From contig CBDBIN010000044.1 in NCBI GenBank assembly GCA_965206125.1, positions 248,001-312,000 of the forward strand: a DNA stretch of 64,000 nt, written 5' to 3'. Shown piece by piece: positions 1 through 8,525 of this stretch. Both the position numbers and the translations under genes were made by a program. Below the pieces are notes generated by a model. The model was not told the DNA's origin. It saw nothing but the letters and a program-made list of their open reading frames with translations, and searched no databases. This stretch comes from CAXWPM01 sp965206125 (lineage in GTDB: Bacteria > Acidobacteriota > Terriglobia > 20CM-2-55-15). Positions within the stretch are counted from its first letter, which is position 1, and the number at the start of each line of letters is the position of its first letter.

Positions 1-1
1 G

Positions 2-2182
2 GTCCTGGATATGCTCAACCCGTCGGAGAAGATCCAGCAGATCCTGGTACCCAATCTGTTCAACGACCACCCGTTCCTTCAGGTGCCTCGGGTCGACCGC
101 TGCACGACGTGCCATCTGGGTATCGATCAGGCCGGTTTCGCCGATGCTCCGCAGCCGTTCACGGCGCACCCTGAATTGGACAAGTTTCTCGGAAGCGCCT
201 CGCCCCATCCGATGGACCAGTTCGGCTGCACGACGTGTCACTCCGGCCTGGACCGCGCCGTGCAGTTTACGCGGGCCGGGCACATGCCCGTCGACGAAGC
301 TCAAACCGCGGAATGGGAGGAAAACTACCATTGGGAGGAGCAGCACTATCTCGAAACTCCGATGCTCCCGATGAACCGGATCGAGGCAAGCTGCCTGAAG
401 TGCCATACCGGCGCCGGAGACGTGCCCGCAGCGCCGTCGCTCAACGTCGGGCGAGATCTGATCCGGACGTACGGCTGCTTCGGTTGCCACAACATTCCGG
501 GGTACGAGGATATTCGGGGCGTCGGGCCCGATCTGACGACAATCGCCAGCAAACTCGACAGGGAATGGGCCCGACGGTGGCTCCGGGAACCTCGGGGCTT
601 CAAGTCCGAGGCGCGGATGCCGCAGTTCTGGTTCAACTCGAACAACAATGCACCCCAGGACGCGGCGAGGAATTACGCGGAAATCAACGCCATCGTGGAG
701 TTCCTCTATTCAAAGTCCAGGCCAAACCCTCTGCCCGCAGGCCGAACCAATGGCGACGCCGAGCGAGGACAGGCACTCGTTGAGAGCGTCGGCTGCATGG
801 GCTGCCACGCTGTGGGACCGATCGCCGAAGACGAAGATCAACCCCAGCACAGACGCCGCTTCGGCTACAACCTGGAGAGCCAGGGAAGCAAGGTAACGAC
901 CGAGTGGCTCTACAACTGGGTCCGCGATCCGCAATCGGTGTGGCACGACACGAACATGCCGAGCCTGCGCCTGTCGAACCAGGAGGCGGCGGATGTCGCC
1001 GTCTATCTCAGCTCGCTGACCAACCCGGACTTCGCGGCTCAACCGTGGACCGAAACCGACGAGACCGCGCTGGATGAGATCACCCTGGAGTTTCTCCGTG
1101 CCGGATCCACCGGCATCGAAGCGCGAGAGCAACTGACCGGCATGTCGCTCGAGGACAAGCACCTGTTCTCGGGCGAACGACTCGTCGGGCAGTACGGATG
1201 CTTCGGCTGCCACACGATCGAAGGATTCGAGACGACACAGCCTATCGGCACCGAATTGACGACCGCAGGAAGCAAGCAGGTCACGCGACTGGATTTCGGC
1301 TTTCTCGACCTCCCGCACGAACGCAGCGCCTGGTACGAACAGAAGCTCACCGACCCCCGGATCTTCGACGTGGGACGCGTGAAGCGGCCGGATGAACGAC
1401 TGCGGATGCCCGATTTTGGCTTTACCGAGGAGCAGATCGACTCCATCGTCCTCGTCATCACCGGACTCGTGAAGGGAGAAGTGCCGCCGGACATGCGGAA
1501 CGACCTGACCGAGGAACTCGAGGCCGGCCGGGCCATGATGGCGCGGCGGAACTGCCGTGGCTGTCATGAAATCGAAGGCGCGGGCGGCGACATTCAGGCG
1601 ACTCTTGAAGAGGGCCTGGCACCCCCGATGCTCGCCACGGAGGGCGCCAAGACGCAGCCGCTCTGGTTACATCCGTTCCTGCAGGATCCGGGCGAGGAAG
1701 AGCTGCGGCCCTGGCTCTCGGTGAGGATGCCGACCTTCTACTTTGACGAGGTGGAGGCAGCGACCATCGGACGATACTTCTCCGCTTTCGATGAAGTCGA
1801 GTACCCGTTCATCGAGATGTCCATCGCGACGAACGACGAACGACTGCGGCAGGGGGCCGAGCTGTTCCGCCTGATGCAGTGCGAGCGCTGCCACCCAACC
1901 TCGGACGCGCCACCTCCACCCGGAGTCACGGCCGCCGAGCTGGCGCCAAACCTGCAGGTTGGGCACGAGCGGCTGAGGCCCCAGTGGGTTCTGGACTGGT
2001 TGCTGGATCCCCAGGGAATAATGCCGGGGACGCGGATGCCGCTGTTCTTCCAGAACGGCGAAACGCCGTTCACCGACATTCTGGGCGGCAGCACGCAGGC
2101 GCAGATCGAGGCGATGCGGGACCACCTCTTCCTGACGATCGGAAACGGGCAGCGCGCGCCGGACATCGCCGAAGACGACTAG
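2..2182 (+). CDS. Octaheme c-type cytochrome (5' partial)
   Basis: Exported electron-transfer protein. Counting from the first in-window Met at 11, eight CxxCH heme sites lie near residues 31, 73, 128, 156, 262, 397, 515 and 624. Five R/N-M-P motifs (near residues 203, 316, 466, 573 and 677) are candidate axial Met ligands for the class-I-like modules. The frame stays open to the left edge and no signal peptide precedes the first heme, so the start and the export or anchor segment lie outside the window. Heme A synthesis and oxidase assembly genes follow on the same strand. I therefore infer that it feeds a heme-copper oxidase or belongs to a quinol-oxidising complex. The exact complex is not identifiable here. 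Confidence 0.85.
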   Translation, partial: VLDMLNPSEKIQQILVPNLFNDHPFLQVPRVDRCTTCHLGIDQAGFADAPQPFTAHPELDKFLGSASPHPMDQFGCTTCHSGLDRAVQFTRAGHMPVDEAQTAEWEENYHWEEQHYLETPMLPMNRIEASCLKCHTGAGDVPAAPSLNVGRDLIRTYGCFGCHNIPGYEDIRGVGPDLTTIASKLDREWARRWLREPRGFKSEARMPQFWFNSNNNAPQDAARNYAEINAIVEFLYSKSRPNPLPAGRTNGDAERGQALVESVGCMGCHAVGPIAEDEDQPQHRRRFGYNLESQGSKVTTEWLYNWVRDPQSVWHDTNMPSLRLSNQEAADVAVYLSSLTNPDFAAQPWTETDETALDEITLEFLRAGSTGIEAREQLTGMSLEDKHLFSGERLVGQYGCFGCHTIEGFETTQPIGTELTTAGSKQVTRLDFGFLDLPHERSAWYEQKLTDPRIFDVGRVKRPDERLRMPDFGFTEEQIDSIVLVITGLVKGEVPPDMRNDLTEELEAGRAMMARRNCRGCHEIEGAGGDIQATLEEGLAPPMLATEGAKTQPLWLHPFLQDPGEEELRPWLSVRMPTFYFDEVEAATIGRYFSAFDEVEYPFIEMSIATNDERLRQGAELFRLMQCERCHPTSDAPPPPGVTAAELAPNLQVGHERLRPQWVLDWLLDPQGIMPGTRMPLFFQNGETPFTDILGGSTQAQIEAMRDHLFLTIGNGQRAPDIAEDD

Positions 2183-2205
2183 TCGCCACAACCGGTTGGA
2201 TGGCG

Positions 2206-2236
2206 AAAGGGCGGTCCTGACGGGCCGCCCTTTTTT
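2206..2236 (+). terminator. Rho-independent terminator after the octaheme cytochrome
   Basis: A GC-rich hairpin (arms 2206-2217 and 2222-2233, one G-T pair, 4-nt loop) is followed by a run of six T. It sits 24 nt after the cytochrome stop codon, which separates this gene from the next operon. Confidence 0.85.
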
Positions 2237-2240
2237 GATG

Positions 2241-2323
2241 GTGTAGGGGTGGCACCTGTGGCCACCCGTCAGCTAAAACGATCGGTGGCAGATGTCGGGC
2301 GGGCACAGGTCCCGCCCCTACAC
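2241..2323. repeat. Intergenic inverted repeat (REP-like)
   Basis: GTGTAGGGG at 2241-2249 is matched by its reverse complement at 2315-2323. Between them are further G/C-rich half-palindromes around 2250-2268 and 2296-2315. It looks like a dispersed intergenic palindrome rather than a gene. No other copy was found in the window. Confidence 0.5.
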
Positions 2324-2425
2324 CCAGGCCCGGGACGGTAACGGTTGAGAACCCCTCCAGCCTTGGCTATAGTGGATAGTTTGGATACTCGTTCTTGAAC
2401 CTCATATTTACAGGAGATCCGTAAA

Positions 2426-3205
2426 ATGCAGAAGAGAACTATCTTCGTTTGCGTCTTCTCGATGTTGCTACTCGTCGCATGCGGCGGAGGCGGCGAAGGC
2501 GGGCTGCCGCCGGGCGCGGGGAGCGGAGCAACCGGCGGCGGGCCGGCCTACGACGCGTCTACAGCCACGGCAACACTGACCGGCAACATCATGTTCGAAG
2601 GAGAAGTGCCCGAGATGCCGCCAATCCAGATGGCGGCCGATCCGTTCTGCCTGTCTCATGCCGATGGCGCGAGGAGCCAAGAAGTCCTCGTCACTGACGA
2701 GAGCAAGCTCCAGAACGTACTCGTCTACATCCGGGCCGGGCACGAAGGTCCATCCTACCAAACGCCCAGTCAACCTGTAGTGGTCAATCAGGAGAACTGC
2801 ACCTACAGCCCGCACGCGTTCACCATGATGGTGAACCAGCAACTGATGATCCGGAACAGCGACGAGACGCTGCACAACATCCACGCGTTCTCGGAAATCA
2901 ACCCGCAGTTCAACGTCGGCCAGCCCGTCCAGGGCATGGAGAGCTTCACCGAGTTCGCACAGGCGGAAGTATTCCCGCTCCGCTGCGACGTTCACCGGTG
3001 GATGAACGCCTACGTGGGCGTGTTCGAGCACCCGTTCCACACGACGTCGGGCGACACGGGAACCTTTTCGTTCAGTCTGCCACCGGGAACGTACGAAGTC
3101 GTCGCGTGGCACGAGCTCTACGGCGAGCAGGTTTCGTCCATCGAGGTCGTAGCGGGGGAGAACAACCAGGACTTCACGTTCGTAGCCGAATCCGCCGCGG
3201 ACTAG
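2426..3205 (+). CDS. Cupredoxin-like lipoprotein
   Basis: A 259-aa lipoprotein: a short hydrophobic signal ends in a lipobox (LLVAC, Cys19) followed by a Gly-rich tether. The body is beta-rich and has His/Cys clusters of cupredoxin style: NCTYSPHAF, TLHNIHAF and the segment with C-x-V-H-R-W-M near residues 185-190. A C-terminal segment resembles carboxypeptidase-regulatory or transthyretin-like folds. A good ribosome site (AGGAGA) precedes the ATG. It is 3 nt upstream of heme A synthase, so it is probably co-transcribed with oxidase assembly genes. It may be a periplasmic copper or electron carrier. The domain call is from motif appearance only. Confidence 0.7.
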   Translation: MQKRTIFVCVFSMLLLVACGGGGEGGLPPGAGSGATGGGPAYDASTATATLTGNIMFEGEVPEMPPIQMAADPFCLSHADGARSQEVLVTDESKLQNVLVYIRAGHEGPSYQTPSQPVVVNQENCTYSPHAFTMMVNQQLMIRNSDETLHNIHAFSEINPQFNVGQPVQGMESFTEFAQAEVFPLRCDVHRWMNAYVGVFEHPFHTTSGDTGTFSFSLPPGTYEVVAWHELYGEQVSSIEVVAGENNQDFTFVAESAAD

Positions 3206-3207
3206 TT

Positions 3208-4167
3208 ATGGCAGACACGGCGGGACCGGGATCGCCGCCTGACAACATCTGGCTGCACCGTTTCGCGGTGTTCCTGGCTCTGTGCACCACCTTCCTGATT
3301 TTCGCGGGAGGGCTGGTCACTAGCACGAAATCCGGTCTCGCGGTCCCCGACTGGCCACTGTCCTACGGAATGTTTTTTCCGCCGATGGTCGGCGGCGTCT
3401 TCTACGAGCACGGCCATCGGATGGTCGCCGCTTTTGTCGGCTTTCTGACGCTGATACTGGCCACCTGGACCTATGCGAAGGAACCCCGACGCTGGGTCCG
3501 GCGGCTCGGTATCGGGGCGCTGTTGGCCGTCATCGCCCAGGGCACGCTGGGCGGGCTGACCGTGATCTATTTGTTGCCAACACCCATATCGGTCACGCAC
3601 GCGATGTTGGCGCAGACTTTCTTCTGCCTGACGATCGCGATAGCGTTGTTCACTTCTCCAGATTGGAAACGCGGGCTGCCTTCGGCGGGGAACCGCTCCG
3701 AAGGCCTCAGCCTTCCGTGGTTGTGCGGTATGACGACCGGGGCGGTCTACCTTCAGCTCCTGCTGGGAGCCCTCATGCGCCACACCGACTCCGGGCTCGC
3801 TATTCCGGACTTCCCTCTGGCGTTCGGACGGATCATTCCCACATTCGCCTCTTCGGGAGTCCTGATCCACTTCTCACATCGCGTCGGAGCGTTGCTTGTT
3901 TCGTGCATGATCGGATGGACTTTCATCCGGATCGTTTCCGGGTACCGGCAGCACAGCCGGCTCCTTCGTCCCATTGTCGCGCTGGCGGTCCTGCTCATAC
4001 TCCAGGTCACGCTCGGCGCGTTCACCGTGTGGTCCAGCAAAGCTGTCTACATCACGACTTTCCACGTCGCGACGGGAGCGGTCATTCTGGGCACATCATT
4101 TCTCTTGACGCTCCGTGCGTTTGCGATGGTTCCGCCACGGATCGCGTCGAGCTACCAGCCCGCCTGA
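3208..4167 (+). CDS. ctaA: Heme A synthase, COX15/CtaA family
   Basis: Converts heme O to heme A in the inner membrane for aa3-type oxidases. The 319-aa protein has about eight hydrophobic helices. Family hallmarks are visible: STKSGLAVPDWPL, EHGHRM, THAMLAQ in the first half and SGLAIPDFPLAFG, FSHRVGA, TFHVATGA in the second half, i.e. the internal duplication with its paired His ligands. The frame is open further upstream, but that stretch lies inside the lipoprotein gene. The ATG 2 nt after that gene's stop is therefore the sensible start. The next gene, ctaB, makes its substrate heme O. Confidence 0.95.
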   Translation: MADTAGPGSPPDNIWLHRFAVFLALCTTFLIFAGGLVTSTKSGLAVPDWPLSYGMFFPPMVGGVFYEHGHRMVAAFVGFLTLILATWTYAKEPRRWVRRLGIGALLAVIAQGTLGGLTVIYLLPTPISVTHAMLAQTFFCLTIAIALFTSPDWKRGLPSAGNRSEGLSLPWLCGMTTGAVYLQLLLGALMRHTDSGLAIPDFPLAFGRIIPTFASSGVLIHFSHRVGALLVSCMIGWTFIRIVSGYRQHSRLLRPIVALAVLLILQVTLGAFTVWSSKAVYITTFHVATGAVILGTSFLLTLRAFAMVPPRIASSYQPA

Positions 4168-4169
4168 CG

Positions 4170-5060
4170 ATGAAGACAATCGGCCGAGACATGGCGATAC
4201 GACGGACTCGCGCCGGCGACTACCTAGAGCTGACAAAACCACGCGTGACGTCCCTCGTCCTGATCACGACGCTCGTCGGGTTCTACATGGGATCGGAGAC
4301 TGGGATCGAGGGACTGCTGCTGTTCCATGCCGTGCTCGGAACCGCCCTGGTTGCCGGTGGAGCGAGCGGTCTCAACCAGTACCTGGAGCGTCATCACGAT
4401 GCCCGGATGCGCCGCACCAGGGAGCGGCCTCTGCCCGAAGGACGCTTGAGCGAACCCGAGGCGCTCACTTTCTCGCTGGCGATCTCGATCGCCGGAATCG
4501 TCTACCTGGCCCTACTGGCAAACCTGATCACCGGTGGACTGGCCGCGGCCACGCTGCTGCTCTACGTGCTGGTGTACACGCCTCTGAAATCCCGAACGGC
4601 GCTTGCGACCCTCGTGGGGGCCATTCCGGGCGCCGCGCCGCCACTTCTCGGATGGACCGCGGCGGGAGGGTCGCTGGACGCGATGGCCGGCGCCCTGTTC
4701 CTGATCGTCTTCCTGTGGCAGCTTCCGCATTTCCTGGCAATCGCCTGGCTTTACGATGAGGACTACATGCAGGGCGGTTTCGAACCCTTGACGATCCGCA
4801 ACGCCGGTCCGGGAAATGCGTCACGGCAGATCATCTTCTACTGCTCTGCGCTCATTCCGGTCAGCCTGCTGCCTTCCACACTGGGTGTGACGGGGAGCAC
4901 GTATTTGTTCGGAGCGTTGCTGGCCGGAATCGTCTACCTCGGGTATGGCGTGGCCCTCGCGCTGTTCCGGTCCACGAGAGCCGCACGCCGCCTCCTGAGG
5001 GCGTCGGTCCTCTACCTGCCGGCGGTCTTTCTCTTGATGGTGGTGGACAAGCTCGGTTGA
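4170..5060 (+). CDS. ctaB: Protoheme IX farnesyltransferase (heme O synthase)
   Basis: UbiA-family prenyltransferase that farnesylates heme B to heme O in the inner membrane. The 296-aa product has the expected length and multiple membrane helices. Family motifs are seen: the N-x-Y-L-E-R-x-x-D-A-x-M-R-R-T-R-x-R-P-L segment (prenyl diphosphate/Mg site, a variant of NxxxDxxxD), YTPLKSRT, GAIPGAAPPLLGW and WQLPHFLAIAWLY with the following DED. The ATG is 2 nt after the ctaA stop; a second in-frame ATG at 4191 is possible. Gene order ctaA-ctaB supports one pathway from heme B to heme A. Confidence 0.95.
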   Translation: MKTIGRDMAIRRTRAGDYLELTKPRVTSLVLITTLVGFYMGSETGIEGLLLFHAVLGTALVAGGASGLNQYLERHHDARMRRTRERPLPEGRLSEPEALTFSLAISIAGIVYLALLANLITGGLAAATLLLYVLVYTPLKSRTALATLVGAIPGAAPPLLGWTAAGGSLDAMAGALFLIVFLWQLPHFLAIAWLYDEDYMQGGFEPLTIRNAGPGNASRQIIFYCSALIPVSLLPSTLGVTGSTYLFGALLAGIVYLGYGVALALFRSTRAARRLLRASVLYLPAVFLLMVVDKLG

Positions 5061-5080
5061 GCCGAAGTGGCAGCCTGACT

Positions 5081-6001
5081 ATGCCTGTTGTCGAAGCAGC
5101 AAACCTCATCCATGAGTATGGGAGCCGCAGGGCTCTGGACGACGTCACGTTCGATGTCGGCGAGGCCGAAATCATCGCTCTACTCGGCCCGAACGGTGGG
5201 GGCAAGACGACGCTGTTCCGTATTCTCTCGACGGCGATGCCTCCGACCGGCGGGAGCGCCAGGGTGTTCGGTTTCGATGTCACCACCGAGGCAGCCGACG
5301 TACGCCGACAGATCGGCATCGTCTTTCAGAGCCCCAGTCTGGACATCAAGCTGACGGTCAAAGAAAACCTTTATCATCAGGGGCATCTCTACGGGATCCG
5401 GGGGTCGGCACTCACCTCGCGCATCGACGATGCGATGGAGCGGCTACGCGTTCAAGACCGCAGCCGGGAGCTGGTCGAGACGTTGTCGGGCGGTCTCCGC
5501 CGGCGGGTCGAACTGGCCAAGGGTCTGCTGCATCGACCCAGGTTGCTGATCCTGGACGAGCCATCGGTCGGCCTGGATCCGGGGGCGCGATACGACCTCA
5601 TGCGCTACCTCGAGCAGCTTCGCGAGGCCGACGTGACGATCCTGCTCACGACCCACCTCGTCGAGGAGGCCGAGGGCGCGGACCGGGTCATCATCCTCAG
5701 CGAAGGACGAATCGTCGCCGAAGGGGCGCCCGACACTCTGAAGCAACAGATTCGTGGCGATGTCATTGCCCTTCGGAGCCGAAGCGCCGACGATCTTCGC
5801 GGTAGGATCGCCGAACGATTCGGACTGGAGCCCGTGGTGTTGGACGGCACCGTGAGGATCGAAAAACCCGACGGCCACGAGTTCATCGCGAGGCTCATCG
5901 AGGCCTTTCCGGGAATGATCGACTCCGTCACGCTGTCCAAGCCGTCGCTCGAAGACGTGTTCATCGACCGGACCGGACATCGGCTCTGGGAGGATCAGTG
6001 A
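5081..6001 (+). CDS. ABC transporter ATP-binding protein
   Basis: Energises the permease encoded next. The 306-aa protein has a complete ATPase: Walker A GPNGGGKTT (near residue 35), Q-loop FQSPS, signature LSGGLRRR, Walker B LLILDEPSVGLDPG and the switch His in TTHLVEE. A C-terminal extension of about 90 residues resembles the domain common in DrrA/CcmA-type exporters. The ATG at 5081 starts right before the fold. A TTG at 5057, overlapping the ctaB stop, would add eight residues. Its place between heme O synthase and SCO suggests a role in oxidase maturation, but the substrate cannot be read from sequence. Confidence 0.9.
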   Translation: MPVVEAANLIHEYGSRRALDDVTFDVGEAEIIALLGPNGGGKTTLFRILSTAMPPTGGSARVFGFDVTTEAADVRRQIGIVFQSPSLDIKLTVKENLYHQGHLYGIRGSALTSRIDDAMERLRVQDRSRELVETLSGGLRRRVELAKGLLHRPRLLILDEPSVGLDPGARYDLMRYLEQLREADVTILLTTHLVEEAEGADRVIILSEGRIVAEGAPDTLKQQIRGDVIALRSRSADDLRGRIAERFGLEPVVLDGTVRIEKPDGHEFIARLIEAFPGMIDSVTLSKPSLEDVFIDRTGHRLWEDQ

Positions 6002-6765
6002 GCTTTCTGCTCGGATCGTACACGTTGTGGCGCCGGGAGCTGGTGCGCTTCGTCCGGCAGCGAAGCCGGATCGTCGGTGCGCTGGGGCCGCCGCTGGTGT
6101 TCTGGTTCCTCCTGGGTAGCGGTGTCGGACGTTCGTTCGAACTGCCCGCCGGCGGTGGCATGGGATACCTGGAGTACTTCTTCCCCGGCACCATCGTCCT
6201 GATCGTGCTGTTTACTTCCATATTCGCGACGATCTCGATCATCGAAGATCGCCGCGAAGGGTTCCTGCAGTCGGTCCTGGTGGCCCCCGTTTCCCGCGCG
6301 ACGATCGTGGTCGGCAAGATCGCCGGAGCGACGACCTTGGCCCTGATTCAAGGCGCGCTGTTCATGGTGCTGGCGCCCATCGTCATCGGTATATCCGTCA
6401 CGGCAATCCCGGTCACGATCGCAGTGCTCGCGCTCGTATCGCTCGGCCTGACGGGCCTGGGATACGCCATCGCCTGGAGCATGGATTCGACTCAGGGATT
6501 CCACGCGATCATGAACCTGTTCCTCATACCGATGTGGCTGCTATCGGGCGCGGTTTTCCCGGCCGATGGCGCGCCGGGATGGTTACAATGGGTCATCGGG
6601 GCCAACCCTCTCACCTATGGGGTCGCCGCGGTACGATGGAGCCTTTACGGTAGCCCGGCTTACCTGGAGCTCGGCGGCCCGTCTCCCGGAACCGCTCTCG
6701 TCGTGGTCGTCGGGTTCGCCCTCGTCATGTTCGGCGTCGCACTCGGCGTCACGAACAAGCGCTGA
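5998..6765 (+). CDS. ABC-2 type permease
   Basis: Membrane partner of the preceding ATPase. The GTG start overlaps its stop by four bases (GTGA), a translational-coupling arrangement. The 255-aa protein has six hydrophobic segments and the ABC-2 permease pattern, including the loop with RREGFLQSVLVAP and the segment MWLLSGAVFPADG. Such two-gene exporters occur in many cytochrome oxidase assembly operons. The transported molecule is unknown. Confidence 0.9.
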   Translation: MSFLLGSYTLWRRELVRFVRQRSRIVGALGPPLVFWFLLGSGVGRSFELPAGGGMGYLEYFFPGTIVLIVLFTSIFATISIIEDRREGFLQSVLVAPVSRATIVVGKIAGATTLALIQGALFMVLAPIVIGISVTAIPVTIAVLALVSLGLTGLGYAIAWSMDSTQGFHAIMNLFLIPMWLLSGAVFPADGAPGWLQWVIGANPLTYGVAAVRWSLYGSPAYLELGGPSPGTALVVVVGFALVMFGVALGVTNKR

Positions 6766-6791
6766 GGCACCGAACACGAAGGAGTGAATGC

Positions 6792-7391
6792 ATGTCGCGT
6801 CTTCCCCACTGGTCATCGCTAGCGGCAATCGCGATCGCGATGTCAGGAATCGCGATCACGATGGGCATCGAGGTGTTTGCCCCCCCGGAACCGGAATCGT
6901 TCGGTAGCGTGCCGGAATTCACGCTGGTCGAGCGGAGTGGAAGGACAGTGACGCTCGACGACCTTGCCGGCCAGGTCTGGGTGGCGGATTTCATCTTCAC
7001 GAACTGCGCCGGTACATGCCCGATGATGACCGACGTCATGAAACGGCTCCAGGACGCTCTGCCCCAGAGCGTGCGGTTCGTTTCTTTCACTGTCGATCCG
7101 TATCGGGATACGCCCGAAGTGCTCAGCAACTACGCAACCCGACACGACATCCAGGGAGACCGTTGGATTTTCCTGACGGGCGAGAAGGACGCGCTCTACT
7201 CCCTGTCCAAGCAGGGCTTCCACCTGGCTGTGGACGACACGATCGGCACTGAAATCGAACCGATCACGCACAGCACACGCATGGCGCTGGTCGATGGGAC
7301 CGGAGAGATCCGGGGGTACTATAGCGGGACCGACACGGAAGAGGTCTCCCGGCTGGCCACGGACGTTCGGGCGGTGCTTGCCGCGGATTGA
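6792..7391 (+). CDS. SCO1/SenC family copper chaperone
   Basis: Membrane-anchored thioredoxin-fold protein that helps assemble the CuA site of cytochrome oxidase. The 199-aa product has an N-terminal anchor (residues 9-29), the copper-binding CxxxC (NCAGTCPMM, Cys72 and Cys76) and the third ligand His160 in ITHSTR, plus SFTVDPYRDTPEVL typical of the family. A ribosome site (GAAGGAG) precedes the ATG. All metal ligands are present. It overlaps the DUF420 gene by one base. Confidence 0.95.
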   Translation: MSRLPHWSSLAAIAIAMSGIAITMGIEVFAPPEPESFGSVPEFTLVERSGRTVTLDDLAGQVWVADFIFTNCAGTCPMMTDVMKRLQDALPQSVRFVSFTVDPYRDTPEVLSNYATRHDIQGDRWIFLTGEKDALYSLSKQGFHLAVDDTIGTEIEPITHSTRMALVDGTGEIRGYYSGTDTEEVSRLATDVRAVLAAD

Positions 7392-7804
7392 TGGACGTCA
7401 CAGATCTTCCCGCGCTCAACGCCACGCTGAACCTCACAAGCGCCATCCTGGTGGCGACCGGCATCTATTTCATCCGCAACGGCCGGAAGGCCGCCCACCG
7501 GGCATGTATGCTGACCGCCCTCGCGGTCTCCGCGCTGTTTCTCGTCTCCTACCTGGTCTATCACTACAATGTCGGCTCCGTGCCTTTCGAGCGGGAAGGC
7601 CCGATCCGCACGGTGTACCTGGCGATTCTGCTTTCTCATACGGTGCTCGCCGTGGCAATCGTCCCGATGGTCCTGCGGACGGCCTACCTGGCATGGCGCG
7701 AGCGCTTCGCCGAACACACGCGGATTGCTCGGTGGACTTTCCCGATCTGGATCTACGTGTCGGTGACCGGAGTGGTCGTGTATCTGATGCTGTACCGGAT
7801 GTGA
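7391..7804 (+). CDS. DUF420 membrane protein (oxidase assembly, CtaM-like)
   Basis: A 137-aa inner-membrane protein with four hydrophobic helices. Conserved DUF420 features include NATLNLTSAILVATG, AHRACML, SYLVYHY and LLSHTVLA with their membrane His residues. In Firmicutes, members of this family (YozB/CtaM) are needed for heme A-containing oxidases. The position directly behind SCO (TGATG, one-base overlap) fits that role. The ATG at 7391 is preferred over the TTG three bases earlier. Confidence 0.85.
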   Translation: MDVTDLPALNATLNLTSAILVATGIYFIRNGRKAAHRACMLTALAVSALFLVSYLVYHYNVGSVPFEREGPIRTVYLAILLSHTVLAVAIVPMVLRTAYLAWRERFAEHTRIARWTFPIWIYVSVTGVVVYLMLYRM

Positions 7805-7817
7805 GCCTTCGAATGGA

Positions 7818-8279
7818 TTAATGCACCGTCACGAAATCCGGACGGACGATCTCGATCTGGTCGAGAATGCGGCGATCCGGCTGGAGTTCGCGATCGCCCG
7901 AGGGGTACAGGTTGAGCCAGAGCAGGAAAGCGACCAGGTCGGCATGTCCACGGGTGTTGATCGTCGCTGAGTTGTCCGGCGGCATGTCGCCCACCTGGTG
8001 GAACAGGTCACCTACCGTTCGACCGACCCACGACGCGTAGAAATCCTCTCCGACGAGCGCGGCGGTATCTTCGTTACCGCCGCCCAATCCGCCCCCGTGG
8101 CAGCGCTCGCATCCGGCGCTGTACACCAGATTCTCCCCCCGGATCGCCTGGTCATCCGTGTAGACGCCGTCCAGGATGGACCGTTGGGGTGGCACCGCGG
8201 CCGGAAGAGTTTTGGAGTGAATCGCCGGAACCATGAAGGCCACTGCGAGTACGGTCGCGGACAGGTATCCAAGTCTCAT
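7818..8279 (-). CDS. Exported monoheme cytochrome c
   Basis: A 153-aa class-I-like cytochrome c. It has a signal peptide (residues 1-22), one heme site CERCH (Cys57, Cys60, His61) and a candidate axial Met in GDMPP near residue 98. A C-terminal helix (DLVAFLLWLNL) is typical of small cytochromes. The start was placed at the Met just before the signal peptide, with AAGAGAG upstream; a longer reading frame begins at 8333 but adds a non-signal-like tail. It converges on the oxidase-maturation operon and may serve the same respiratory chain. Confidence 0.85.
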   Translation of the reverse strand: MRLGYLSATVLAVAFMVPAIHSKTLPAAVPPQRSILDGVYTDDQAIRGENLVYSAGCERCHGGGLGGGNEDTAALVGEDFYASWVGRTVGDLFHQVGDMPPDNSATINTRGHADLVAFLLWLNLYPSGDRELQPDRRILDQIEIVRPDFVTVH

Positions 8280-8338
8280 AGCTCTCTTAAGATTAAGACA
8301 ATCAGCACCATCCCGACAAGCACCCCCACACATAATTC

Positions 8339-8485
8339 AGAACCGCGAGCGGTAGCGACCGGGTGTCCCCGTCCCAACAGAACCGCGAGCGGTAGCGACC
8401 GGGTGTCCCCGTCCCAACAGAACCGCAAGCGGTAGCGACCGGGTGTCCCCGTCCCAACAGAACCGGGAACGGTAGTGACCGGGTA
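8339..8485. repeat. 40-bp direct tandem repeat, 3.6 copies
   Basis: Units begin at 8339, 8379 and 8419, with a partial diverged unit at 8459. Each carries AACCGCGAGCGGTAGCGACC, followed by GGGTGTCCCCGTCCCAACAG. Units one and two are identical and the third differs by one base. The core word recurs inside the palindrome at 11766-11856, so this is an array of a dispersed REP-like sequence lying downstream of the TonB receptor. Confidence 0.85.
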
Positions 8486-8492
8486 GATCTGC

Positions 8493-8525
8493 ACAAGAAA
8501 AGGGCGGCCTCGGGAGGCCGCCCTT
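8493..8525 (-). terminator. Terminator of TonB receptor copy 1
   Basis: An 11-bp perfect hairpin (arms 8500-8510 and 8515-8525, loop CGGG) is followed on the - strand by a T-rich tract. It is 26 nt past the receptor stop codon. The identical hairpin follows the second copy at 11908. Confidence 0.85.

Noticed and set aside
8339..8485. CRISPR-like array
   Set aside because: The 40-bp units are directly adjacent with no variable spacers, and no cas gene is present.
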